From an uncultured bacterium (lineage in GTDB: Bacteria > Planctomycetota > UBA1135 > UBA2386): DNA of 43,473 nt. The translations under genes were made by a program, and so were the position numbers. Below the pieces are notes generated by a model, which was given only the letters and a program-made list of their open reading frames with translations, did not search any database and was not told the origin of the DNA. Shown piece by piece: positions 1-8,287 of this stretch (position 1 is its first letter; each line of letters opens with the position of its first letter). The stretch lies in assembly GCA_937906475.1 (NCBI GenBank), contig CALCZA010000215.1, positions 1 to 43,473 on the forward strand, given 5' to 3'.

Positions 1-406
1 GCAACTCGTCGGCCTCGTAGTAGCCATCGCGGTAGAACACCCACGGCCGCGCGCGGAACTCAAACCGCGTCACCGTGTCGTCGCCAATGATGTTGCCATC
101 TTGGAAGCTGGTGAAAATGCCATCGCGACCGGCATAGGCTTCGAGCGTGCCGCGTCTCGACCCAAACGCCTCGTCACGGTAGTAGACGTGGCCATCCCAA
201 CTAACTGTGTCATCAAGGCCACGCAGTTCGTCGCTGGCATCACCGCCTTGCGTCAGCGCGCCAATCGCGCCCGCCTCGATCTGAAAGAGCGACGAGTATG
301 GGTTCGCACCGTTGCGGCTATCCACGAGTTGCTGGAAGGATTGCGCCATCGCGGTGGCTCCGCACACAACAACAGCAGCAGCAAGAAGGGGCAGGTTTCT
401 AGTCAT
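1..406 (-). CDS. Secreted hypothetical protein (3' end beyond window)
   Basis: An open frame runs from an ATG at 406-404 off the left edge of the window, giving 135 codons with no stop. The first residues (MTRNLPLLAAAVVVCGATAMAQS) form a clear Sec signal peptide with an AMA-Q cleavage site, so the product is probably exported. The mature part is rich in Gly, Asp and aromatic residues (for example DDTVSWDGHVYYRDE and PWVFYRDGYYEADE), a composition seen in secreted beta-rich proteins. I do not recognise a family. The 125 bases between it and the next gene upstream hold no obvious gene. The lack of a stop inside the window means its length is unknown. Confidence 0.7.
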   Translation of the reverse strand, partial: MTRNLPLLAAAVVVCGATAMAQSFQQLVDSRNGANPYSSLFQIEAGAIGALTQGGDASDELRGLDDTVSWDGHVYYRDEAFGSRRGTLEAYAGRDGIFTSFQDGNIIGDDTVTRFEFRARPWVFYRDGYYEADEL

Positions 407-531
407 CGAGGGGTCTCGGTTCGCGCAGCCTTGGGAATCAGGCCACTGAGTCTAGCAGCAACTGTCCGGGGAACGGCAGTCGCTCAGGCAGTCAGGTTCG
501 AGGGACAGTTCGGGGGACACTTAGGCCGAAC

Positions 532-1500
532 TCAATCCGCTTCGTCTTGCTTCTTCTGGTGCTCAGCCGCGACGACCACCATCGAGTGCGTCTGGTCAAT
601 TACGATCACCGAGTAGGGGTGATCCGCATACTGATTCTCGCGCTCTTCGATCTGAATAACACCCCGATGACGCAGTTCGTTGATCAACGCGCGCCGTTCC
701 GGATGCACGAGACCACTGAAATGATGGCTCATGGGGCCTTTGAGGAACGGCGACAACCAAACTTCCGCGCTGCCGTGTCGCTCCTGGGCACGCAGGATTA
801 GATCCACGCATTGGTTAAGGCGCTCGGCCACGTTGGCGTCTTGCGGCAGCTCATCGGTGCGCCAGGTCACCGGAATGTGGCCGACAATCGCCGCCTTGTG
901 CTCATCCAGCTCCTCGGAGTCGACACCATTGGCCGGTAACGGCGGCTGACCGTTCTCAACCGGCGGGGCCACCGGCTCGGCAGCGGGCTTTGGCTCCGGC
1001 TTCTCGACCGAGATCAGATCGAGCGCATTCCAGAAGCGGTCGGCACCAACCCGCATGCGCAGGTCGCCACTGGTGCTATCGGGGATGGCGACAACGCGCA
1101 GTTCGCGATTCTCTTCGAGCACCTGGCGCGCGATCGGAATGAAGTCGCGGTCGCCGGACACGATCACGATCGCGTCGATGTCCGGGCGGCGGTAAAGCAC
1201 GCGGCAAACATCACACGCCAACTGCACATCCGCCGAGTTCTTGCCGGCGTGGCCGACCAGCACGTATTGCGGATCAAAGCCCATCAGCGCAAGGTCATGC
1301 GCAACCTCCATCCCAGGATACGTGTCGAACGCCGCGTAAGAACGGCCGAGCACCATCGGTGCTTTGTCGATATGCAAGCGCTGCTTCAGCTGCTCGAGGA
1401 TGCCAAGCGACAGCTCCCGAATGCGAAATCCGCTGAGTTCTTCGCGGCCTTTGAGTGACAGGAACAGATTCTCAAAATCGACAAAGACAGCTGCGTGCAT
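532..1500 (-). CDS. NYN-domain (PIN-like) RNase-type protein with C-terminal winged-helix/OST-HTH-like region
   Basis: The 322-residue product starts with an NYN domain (LabA/DUF88 type, PIN-like fold). The acidic catalytic set is visible: D8 and N11 in FVDFENLF, D91 in KNSADVQLACDV, and D117/D119 in SGDRDF. These proteins are predicted metal-dependent ribonucleases. A proline- and glutamate-rich linker (about residues 165-190) leads to a C-terminal domain of about 100 residues that resembles an OST-HTH/LOTUS RNA-binding winged helix, followed by a charged tail. It lies on the same strand as speA, 79 bases downstream of it, but nothing else ties them together. The nuclease assignment is firm at family level; the RNA substrate is unknown. 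The C-terminal domain call is less certain. Confidence 0.85.
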   Translation of the reverse strand: MHAAVFVDFENLFLSLKGREELSGFRIRELSLGILEQLKQRLHIDKAPMVLGRSYAAFDTYPGMEVAHDLALMGFDPQYVLVGHAGKNSADVQLACDVCRVLYRRPDIDAIVIVSGDRDFIPIARQVLEENRELRVVAIPDSTSGDLRMRVGADRFWNALDLISVEKPEPKPAAEPVAPPVENGQPPLPANGVDSEELDEHKAAIVGHIPVTWRTDELPQDANVAERLNQCVDLILRAQERHGSAEVWLSPFLKGPMSHHFSGLVHPERRALINELRHRGVIQIEERENQYADHPYSVIVIDQTHSMVVVAAEHQKKQDEAD

Positions 1501-1579
1501 AACAGTAGTTCGACAGTCGTATAGTTCTAAAACTTACGCGCGCGACGCTGAGGAGTCACGCACACACGGGGGCCAACGG

Positions 1580-3619
1580 TCAGACCGTACCATCCGCAGA
1601 TGAACTAGCAGCAGACATAGTGTCACCGACTGAATCGGCACTGCCAGACCTACCATTGCGGGCGACATCAGAGCCACCATCGTCGCGTCCGATCTCGGCA
1701 TCATCGTCGACGAGGTATGTGTAGGCGGCAAGCCCTTCCTCGTAGCGACGCATCATCAACGCGGACTCCTTCATATTGACATTGCCAGTGCGAACCGCCT
1801 GCTCTAAGCGCCGGCGCATGCGGCGGATGAGTTCTTGCTTGTCATATTGCACGTAGCTGAGCACTTCGGCAACCGAATCGCCTTCGATGACTCGCTCGAT
1901 GCGATAACCATGATCGTCGTCCATCGCGACGTGAATCGCGTTGGTGTCGCCGAACAGATTATGAAGATCGCCAAGGATCTCCTGGTAAGCACCGACCAGG
2001 AACATGGCGATGTAGTAAGGCTTGCCAGGGGCCGTCTTATGGACCTCCAGCACGTTCTTAACGCCGCGCAGATCGATGAACTTATCGACCTTGCCATCAC
2101 TGTCGCAGGTCAGGTCCGCCAGAATCGCGCGGCGCGTGGGCCGCTCGTTGAGCCGATGAATCGGCATCGTCGGGAACAGTTGCTTGACGGCCCAGTGGTC
2201 GGGCGCCGACTGGAACACCGAGAAGTTACAGTAGTAGGTGTCCGCCAGGGCGCGCTCCAGGCCTTCGAGATCTTCTGGCACGTGCTCAAGCGTCTTGACG
2301 ATCTGCCTGAGACGATCGCAAATCGCCCAAAACAGCGATTCGGAAATCGCCCTGCCCTTCAGGTCGAGGTAGCCCATCCGGAACAAGCTGTTCGCTTCTT
2401 CCTTAAGCTGCAACGCGTCGTGATAGCTCTCGAGGAAGTTCTTATGCGACAGATCCTTCAAGATCTGCAGCATGTTGACGATCGTCGTATTCTCGTGCTG
2501 GTCCGCACCGACCGGAACGTCAACGCGCTGGCTAGCAACTCCAAGCACGTCAAAAACCAGAATCGCGTGATGGGCCGTCAACGCGCGCCCGGACTCACTG
2601 ACGATGTCGGGGTGATCGATACCCTTCTCATCACACGCCTGCTGCGCCGCGAAAACCACGTCGTTCGCGTATTCCTGCAGCGTGTAGTTCGCCGAGCTAT
2701 GGAAGTTGGTCTGCGACCCGTCGTAGTCGACGGCCAGACCGCCACCGACATCAAGAAACTTGAGACCAGCGCCAAGTTCATGCAACTCGATGTAGAAGCG
2801 CATCGCTTCCTTGAGGGCATCTTTGATGGCGCGGATCGCAGTGATCTGGCTGCCAATATGGAAGTGCAGCAACTCGAGGCAGTCGAGCATGCCGAGGCCG
2901 CGCAGTCGCTCCACGACTTGGATCAACTCGTCGGCGGTCAGTCCGAACTTGGATCGGTCTCCGCCTGATTCCTGCCACTTGCCCGCGCCGCGACTCGCCA
3001 ACTTTGCACGCACGCCGATATGAGGGCGCAGACGCAACCGCTCACTGACCTCGATCACTGTTTCGAGTTCTTCGAAGCGATCGATCACGATGATCGTGTG
3101 CAGCCCCATCTTCTTGGCGAGCATCGCCGTTTCGATGTAGCTGACGTCCTTGTAGCCATTGCAGATGATCAGCCCATCCGGGTTGGTCATGTGCGCCAGC
3201 ACGATCAGCAACTCGGGCTTGCTGCCAGCCTCGAGACCAAGAGCGTGAGGTTTGCCGAACTCGACAAGTTCCTCGACGACGTCGCGCTGCTGGTTGACCT
3301 TGATCGGGAAGACCGGGCGATAGCGACTTTTGTAGCCACACTCGGCGATCGCCTTAGCGAACGAGCCCGCCAGATCCTGAACTCGCCGTTCGAGAATGTC
3401 AGAGACTCGCAACAACATCGGTAATTCGATGCCGCGACTGCGCAAGTCCTCGACCAAAGCCGGCAGCGAGAACTTGGGGCCATCTGGGCCTTGTGGCTGA
3501 ACCACGAGGTCCCCACCATCACTGACGGCGTAAGTGTCGCCGCCCCATGCGGACAGTTGGTAAAGCTCGGCACTGTCACGCGTAGTCCACGCGCGCAGGT
3601 CCTTCTGCGGTGTGCTCAA
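1580..3619 (-). CDS. speA: Biosynthetic arginine decarboxylase (PLP-dependent)
   Basis: Converts arginine to agmatine, the first step of the agmatine route to putrescine. The product aligns along its whole length with the SpeA family: the PLP-lysine motif PIKVNQQRDVVEELVE, the GLEAGSKPELL segment, CNGYKD, GVRAKLASRGAGKWQ, LLHFHIGSQ, DVGGGLAVDYDGS and SESGRALTAHHAILV are all present. I chose a TTG start at 3619 because GGAG lies about 8 bases upstream and the protein then begins at the usual family position (about 679 residues; E. coli SpeA is 658). The open frame extends upstream to an ATG at 3715, which would add 32 residues with no family match. The gene is divergent from glyA, so the 200-base gap at 3620-3821 must hold both promoters. 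The C-terminal 40 residues are low complexity. Confidence 0.95.
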   Translation of the reverse strand: MSTPQKDLRAWTTRDSAELYQLSAWGGDTYAVSDGGDLVVQPQGPDGPKFSLPALVEDLRSRGIELPMLLRVSDILERRVQDLAGSFAKAIAECGYKSRYRPVFPIKVNQQRDVVEELVEFGKPHALGLEAGSKPELLIVLAHMTNPDGLIICNGYKDVSYIETAMLAKKMGLHTIIVIDRFEELETVIEVSERLRLRPHIGVRAKLASRGAGKWQESGGDRSKFGLTADELIQVVERLRGLGMLDCLELLHFHIGSQITAIRAIKDALKEAMRFYIELHELGAGLKFLDVGGGLAVDYDGSQTNFHSSANYTLQEYANDVVFAAQQACDEKGIDHPDIVSESGRALTAHHAILVFDVLGVASQRVDVPVGADQHENTTIVNMLQILKDLSHKNFLESYHDALQLKEEANSLFRMGYLDLKGRAISESLFWAICDRLRQIVKTLEHVPEDLEGLERALADTYYCNFSVFQSAPDHWAVKQLFPTMPIHRLNERPTRRAILADLTCDSDGKVDKFIDLRGVKNVLEVHKTAPGKPYYIAMFLVGAYQEILGDLHNLFGDTNAIHVAMDDDHGYRIERVIEGDSVAEVLSYVQYDKQELIRRMRRRLEQAVRTGNVNMKESALMMRRYEEGLAAYTYLVDDDAEIGRDDGGSDVARNGRSGSADSVGDTMSAASSSADGTV

Positions 3620-3821
3620 TTCAGGAGGCTCCACGAGCGCGGCCGGTCGCAGGCTGCCACAACCATGTGGTTCGCCCTGCTCGCTCTTCACGCTGGCACG
3701 GATTGAACACCACATTGGCCGCCACAGGCAGAGTCAGAACTCAATTTTCGTGCCCTTACCGCTTCAGCGCATTCAGGCGAGTACTAGCCCAAGACGGCAC
3801 GGGGCCTTACGTTCTGCCACT

Positions 3822-5060
3822 GTGAACAACGTCGAATCGCATCCGGACCTGCTCAAAGAACAGGACGCCGAAGTCGCAGCATGGCTACAACGAGAGGACC
3901 AGCGTCAGAGTTCGACGCTGACACTGATCGCTTCCGAGAACCATAGTTCCGCCGCCGTCCGTGAAACCGGCCAGAGCCGCATTACCGACAAATACGCCGA
4001 AGGCTACCCCTCGCGACGTTACTACGGCGGTTGTGAAGTCGCGGACGGCATCGAAGAACTCGCTCGCGCCCGCGCAATGAAGTTGTTTGGTGCCGAGGCA
4101 GCCAACGTGCAACCGCACTCCGGCACGACGGCGAACCTGGCTGCATTGATGGCGCTGGCCGGACCAAACGGCCGCATCGTCGGCATGAGCCTGAAGGACG
4201 GCGGCCACCTCAGCCACGGCCACCCGCGCAGCGCGACGGGCATCTTGTTTGAACCGAAGCAGTACGGCGTCAACAGCGACGGTCGCATCGACCTCGACGA
4301 AGTGCGCGACCTCGTGAAGGCACACAAGCCGCAGGTGCTAATTGCCGGCGGCAGCGCCTACGCGCGCAACATCGACTACCAAGCGTTCAAGGACATCGCC
4401 AAGGAGCATGATGCGTTCCTGCTCGCAGACATCGCGCACCCTGCAGGCTTGATCGCCGCGGGCCTCGTGCCTAGCCCGGTCGGGATCGCTGACGTAGTCA
4501 CGATGACAACGCACAAGACACTGCGCGGTCCACGTGGCGGCATGATCCTGTCGACGAAAGATGTCGCCAAGAAGATTAACTCGGCCGTATTCCCCGGTTC
4601 GCAAGGCGGGCCGTTGGTGCAGCAGATTGCCGGCAAGGCCGTCGCCTTTGGCGAAGCCCTGCGGCCTGAGTTCCGCGCCTACCAAGAGAGCGTCCAGACG
4701 AACGCCACGCACTTAGCCGACCGCCTCATAGGCGAAGGCCTGAAAGTCGTGTCCGGTGGCACCGACAACCACATCGTTCTCGTCGATCTACAAGGCACCG
4801 GCATGACCGGAGCCGACGTCGAAGAGCGCGCACTCGCAGCGGGTCTGGCGGTTAATAAGAACGCGGTGCCCAATGACCCATTGCCGCCAATGGTGACATC
4901 CGGCCTGCGTCTCGGCACACCCGCCGTAACCACCCGAGGCTTCGGCACTGCCGAAATCGACCAACTGGTCGACATCGTCGTCGGCTTGGTTCGAGGCGAA
5001 GATCCCGGACGCTATCGCTCGATCGTGCTGGAACTGAGCGAAGCTCACCCGCTTCCCTAG
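3822..5060 (+). CDS. glyA: Serine hydroxymethyltransferase
   Basis: PLP enzyme that interconverts serine and glycine with tetrahydrofolate, supplying one-carbon units. The GTG at 3822 gives a 412-residue protein, the normal GlyA length, beginning MNNVESHPDLLKEQD. The frame stays open upstream to 3612, but that part overlaps speA and has no family similarity. Diagnostic motifs are TLIASENHSS, NKYAEGYP-like DKYAEGYPSRRYYGGCE, NVQPHSGTTANLA, GGHLSHGHP, and the PLP lysine K232 in TMTTHKTLRGPRGG. KVVSGGTDNHIVLVDL and VNKNAVPNDPLPP near the C-terminus also match. In E. coli the active-site region reads DMAHVAGLVAAG; here it is DIAHPAGLIAAG, a small change. It is a soluble cytoplasmic enzyme and stands alone, divergent from speA. 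Confidence 0.96.
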   Translation: MNNVESHPDLLKEQDAEVAAWLQREDQRQSSTLTLIASENHSSAAVRETGQSRITDKYAEGYPSRRYYGGCEVADGIEELARARAMKLFGAEAANVQPHSGTTANLAALMALAGPNGRIVGMSLKDGGHLSHGHPRSATGILFEPKQYGVNSDGRIDLDEVRDLVKAHKPQVLIAGGSAYARNIDYQAFKDIAKEHDAFLLADIAHPAGLIAAGLVPSPVGIADVVTMTTHKTLRGPRGGMILSTKDVAKKINSAVFPGSQGGPLVQQIAGKAVAFGEALRPEFRAYQESVQTNATHLADRLIGEGLKVVSGGTDNHIVLVDLQGTGMTGADVEERALAAGLAVNKNAVPNDPLPPMVTSGLRLGTPAVTTRGFGTAEIDQLVDIVVGLVRGEDPGRYRSIVLELSEAHPLP

Positions 5061-5198
5061 CAGCCGCAAGGACTTTGGGCGGACACCACTCCGCCGCTTG
5101 AGACCACGGGCGGGGCAAGCTAGTCATTGGGCTCCCGGAGTAATCCTCACCGATAGTGGCTTCGCGGTGGTACGCGCGGCCCGTAGGATCGCCGCCGC

Positions 5199-7220
5199 AT
5201 GATCGCATTGCTGAGCCTGACTATCGCTGCCCTAGGCACCTCCCCGCAAACCCCCACCACGGCAACTAACCCGGTTGAGCCGCAGCAAATTGCGTGGCAA
5301 CGCACGCTCGAGGACGCACTGGCCGTGCAGAAGGAAACCGGCCTACCGCTGCTCGTCGTCGTCAACATGGATGGCGAAGTGTTCAACGAACGGTTCGCCG
5401 GCTCGACCTACCACGACAACGCGTTCATCGAATCCACGCGCAACTACGTGTGCGTCGTTGCATCACCCGATCGCCACACGGAACGCGACTACGACGCGCT
5501 CGGTAACCGCATCGAGTGCCCGCGCTTCAAGGGCTGCACGTGTAGCGAGCACATCAACATCGAACCGGAACTGTTCCGCAGATTCTTCAACAACAAGCGC
5601 AATGCGCCACGCCATGTCGGAGTCAGCACCGCGGGCAAGGTGCTATTCGATCGCTTCCTCGACAACCGCATGAGCGTCGCGATTAACGCGATTGCCAAGC
5701 ACGAGGGCAAGGCCAACCGTAAGCACCTCGACAGCACCGACGACGTCACAGAGATGTTCCGCCGCCGCGACGCGATGGCGCGATCGCTGCTGGAGCGACG
5801 TTACCGCTCTGGCAACAAGCAGGCCCGCAGTGAACTGCTGAAGCAGGCGGCGACCGCTAAGAACAATCCCATCGACCTACTGCGCATGGGCTTGCGCGAC
5901 CCCGATGAAGAATTGATCGGGCTTGCTGCCGTAGCCCTTAGCGAGGTCGGCGACAGTAGCGCGTTGATCGACATCGAAGACGCACTGGCACGCATCACCA
6001 TTCCCGAAGTGCGGCAGTTGCTGGTGTCGCAATTGCGCATACTCGGCCAGAACAACTCCGACGCGGCACGCATCGCCTCGCACTTCTCAGCGAGCACAGA
6101 GCCATTCGCACAGCCATGGCGCAACGTCTGGCAGCTAAGCAAACTGACCCAAGGTCGCGAGGCAATCGAAGCCGAACTCGACCGCATCGAAGCGGGCATT
6201 CGCAAGCAACGCGACGACGACAACATGCGCCTGCAACTGGCCACGGCGCAGGCCGCCTTTGCACTCATGTTGATGCAAGAAGGCGGCGCCGGCATTGAGA
6301 TGTGGCTGGCGGACGCACAACGCAACGCGGCAAAGGTGAAGAGCGAGGCTCTGCAAGCAGAAGCGAACGCACTACTAGCGATCACCACGTGGTATCGCAG
6401 CGACATCAAGGCCGCCACAAAGGCCGCGATCGAGTCGATGGCCGCCGGCAAGAGCAACCGCGAACCCGATGGCTGGCTTGCTGCCAACTACCTCGACGTA
6501 TTGCTGCAGCTAACCGCACAGACCGCCTTCGGAAGAGCCCAAGGCGACGGCACCACCAGCCTGAGCCGCGAAGTGGCCCGCACGAATATCGTCATGGAAC
6601 TGCTGCGCAAGAACGACGTGGGCGACGAACGCGGCATGCTCGCGGGCATCTCGCTGCTTGAGTTCGCAGGCTTACGCGCCCAAGCCCAATCGCGACTTGA
6701 GCAACTGGTAGAGCGCTTTCCCGGTTCGATCACGGCTCACGACCGTTGGCGCACGCGATTGATGGTGGACCTCGGCGCCGAACGCATGCGCCACCGCTAC
6801 GCGAAGTACGTCACCGACGCAAAAGACCGCGCGACCGCACAATGGTATGCCGGCTATGCGGCACTGATCGCAGCAGAACGGCACACGCTCGACAGTCGTT
6901 CCATCGAAGCAGAGAACGCCTACAGCGATTGCATCGAGCGTTTCCTAGCAAGTGCGACGGGTAACGATGCCTACCTCGACACGGCCCATCACTACGCCGT
7001 GCTCGCGCTCGCGGGCCGCGCTGAAATCCGCCACCTTCGCAAGAACTCGAGGGGCGCCGTGAAGGACCTGGTGCAAGCCGCTGAATTGCGACCGGGCAGC
7101 CTCGACGAAGATGATGGCCTGAAGCGCAAGCCGCGCGCCATCGCCGCCCGGATCCACGCCGCGTTGACGTCCGCTGGCAAGACTGAACTGGCTGAGCAAC
7201 TGACCGATATTCTGCGGTAG
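5199..7220 (+). CDS. Secreted thioredoxin-fold / helical-repeat (TPR/HEAT-like) protein, function unknown
   Basis: The 673-residue product begins with a short hydrophobic segment (MIALLSLTIAALG) that may be a signal peptide. Residues about 30-150 have a thioredoxin-like pattern (WQRTLEDALAVQKETGLPLLVVVNMDGEVFNE) but no CxxC at the usual site; a separate cysteine cluster CPRFKGCTCSEH lies near residues 107-118. Residues about 170-300 look like HEAT-type helical repeats (LRDPDEELIGLAAVALSEVGDSSALIDIEDAL). The rest, to the C-terminus, is all-helical with TPR-like spacing and ends in a Lys/Arg-rich stretch. This architecture is common in planctomycete secreted proteins, but I cannot assign a function. 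ATG 5199 follows an AGGA about 10 bases upstream. Confidence 0.8.
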   Translation: MIALLSLTIAALGTSPQTPTTATNPVEPQQIAWQRTLEDALAVQKETGLPLLVVVNMDGEVFNERFAGSTYHDNAFIESTRNYVCVVASPDRHTERDYDALGNRIECPRFKGCTCSEHINIEPELFRRFFNNKRNAPRHVGVSTAGKVLFDRFLDNRMSVAINAIAKHEGKANRKHLDSTDDVTEMFRRRDAMARSLLERRYRSGNKQARSELLKQAATAKNNPIDLLRMGLRDPDEELIGLAAVALSEVGDSSALIDIEDALARITIPEVRQLLVSQLRILGQNNSDAARIASHFSASTEPFAQPWRNVWQLSKLTQGREAIEAELDRIEAGIRKQRDDDNMRLQLATAQAAFALMLMQEGGAGIEMWLADAQRNAAKVKSEALQAEANALLAITTWYRSDIKAATKAAIESMAAGKSNREPDGWLAANYLDVLLQLTAQTAFGRAQGDGTTSLSREVARTNIVMELLRKNDVGDERGMLAGISLLEFAGLRAQAQSRLEQLVERFPGSITAHDRWRTRLMVDLGAERMRHRYAKYVTDAKDRATAQWYAGYAALIAAERHTLDSRSIEAENAYSDCIERFLASATGNDAYLDTAHHYAVLALAGRAEIRHLRKNSRGAVKDLVQAAELRPGSLDEDDGLKRKPRAIAARIHAALTSAGKTELAEQLTDILR

Positions 7221-7243
7221 GCCAGCCATCGCGAGACACTGAC

Positions 7244-7342
7244 ATGAGCGACTCCCCCACTCGCGGAACCGCCCCCTCGTCATCTGCGCCACCCGTGACG
7301 TCAATATTGCTGCGAGTCGGAGCAGATCCCAACGACCTCTAA
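7244..7342 (+). CDS. Possible 32-residue small ORF between genes
   Basis: An ATG 23 bases after the preceding stop opens a 33-codon frame (MSDSPTRGTAPSSS... ending VGADPNDL) that closes 6 bases before the peptidase E start. The tight packing fits a leader or small gene, but there is no clear ribosome binding site and no recognisable family. It may equally be chance or a remnant of a longer gene. Confidence 0.2.
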   Translation: MSDSPTRGTAPSSSAPPVTSILLRVGADPNDL

Positions 7343-7348
7343 TCAGCC

Positions 7349-8086
7349 ATGCCACCCTCTATCCCGATGTCCCAACGAAGCCGCGCAAACCTGCTACTGA
7401 TCAGCAACTCGACGATGCACGGCGGCGGCTACCTAGAACACTGCGCAGCCGAGATCAAAGACTTCCTAGGCGACCGCAAGCGCGTGATGTTCGTGCCGTT
7501 CGCGCTCGCCGATCACGATGGCTACGCGCAGAAGGCCGGTGAGGTGTTCGCAGCCATGGGGCACGACCTCGACTCGGTGCACAAACACACAAGCCCGGTG
7601 GCAGCCATCGACGGCGCGGATGCGGTCTTCATCGGTGGCGGCAATACGTTCCGGCTACTAGCGGCGCTCGCGCACCACGGCCTGATTCCAGCGATCCAGA
7701 GGCGCGTGCTTGCCGGCATGCCTTACATCGGTAGCAGTGCCGGAACCAACGTAGCCGCGTTGTCGATTGGCACGACCAACGACATGCCGATCATGCAACC
7801 GCCGTCGTTCACGGCGCTGCAACTGGTGCCGTTCCAGATCAACCCGCACTACCTCGACCCGGACCCGAGCAGCGCACACATGGGCGAGACTCGAGCAGAG
7901 CGCATCCAGCAATTCCACGAAGAGCACGAAGTGCCGGTGCTCGGCCTGCGCGAGGGGTGCATGCTGCGTGTCACCGGCCCCACGATGCAGTTGCGCGGCA
8001 CAACCAATGCCCGGTTGTTCCGCCGAGCCCAGGAGCCCGAAGAGTTCCAGCCACCGTGTGACATATCGTTCTTGCTAGAGGACTGA
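7349..8086 (+). CDS. pepE: Peptidase E (alpha-aspartyl dipeptidase, MEROPS S51)
   Basis: Cytoplasmic serine dipeptidase that cleaves Asp-X dipeptides. The 245-residue protein matches PepE throughout: LLLISNSTMHGGGYLEH at the N-terminus, FIGGGNTFRLL, the nucleophile elbow YIGSSAGTN (Ser130 counted from this start), TTNDMPIM, and LVPFQINPHYLDP with the family histidine. The GETRAERI segment is also typical. A second ATG at 7367 gives MSQRSRANLLLIS, which fits the usual N-terminus slightly better; neither start has a strong Shine-Dalgarno. The gene may be co-transcribed with the gene before it. E. coli PepE is 229 residues, so the length is normal. Confidence 0.93.
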   Translation: MPPSIPMSQRSRANLLLISNSTMHGGGYLEHCAAEIKDFLGDRKRVMFVPFALADHDGYAQKAGEVFAAMGHDLDSVHKHTSPVAAIDGADAVFIGGGNTFRLLAALAHHGLIPAIQRRVLAGMPYIGSSAGTNVAALSIGTTNDMPIMQPPSFTALQLVPFQINPHYLDPDPSSAHMGETRAERIQQFHEEHEVPVLGLREGCMLRVTGPTMQLRGTTNARLFRRAQEPEEFQPPCDISFLLED

Positions 8087-8179
8087 ACTAACTCCGTGCT
8101 GCCCAAGCTTCGCTACTCGCTGGCAAACCTGCGATTGAAGACTGGTGAAAACGCAGGGGGAATGGATCTCGAACAGTGA

Positions 8180-8287
8180 ATGACCGAGGCTGTTAGCGAT
8201 GCCACCTGCGAAGCCCGCGTGATCCACGATGTAGTCCTTGGCATCCCCCGCCCCGTCAAAGTGTTCGTCGCCCACAACCATCCATGA
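8180..8287 (+). CDS. Possible 35-residue small ORF overlapping the M28 peptidase start
   Basis: An ATG at 8180 opens 35 codons (MTEAVSDATCEARV... ending VFVAHNHP) whose TGA overlaps the ATG of the next gene (ATGA at 8284-8287), the arrangement used for translational coupling elsewhere in this window. I see no family. The opposite strand is also open here (8281-8075), so the coding sense is undecided. The rest of the 8087-8283 gap shows nothing else. Confidence 0.2.
   Translation: MTEAVSDATCEARVIHDVVLGIPRPVKVFVAHNHP

Noticed and set aside
1835..2968. Long plus-strand open frame opposite speA.
   Set aside because: It is the antisense shadow of a gene with full SpeA homology.
3612..3821. N-terminal extension of glyA by 70 codons.
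   Set aside because: It overlaps the speA start region and has no family similarity; GTG 3822 gives the standard SHMT length.
5078..5095. GGCGGA/TCCGCC hairpin as terminator of glyA.
   Set aside because: Only 6 pairs and no T run; too weak to call.
8075..8281. Minus-strand 68-codon frame (MVVGDEHFDGAG...) in the gap before the M28 gene.
   Set aside because: It overlaps the end of pepE, has no family I can name, and the plus strand is also open; sense undecided.
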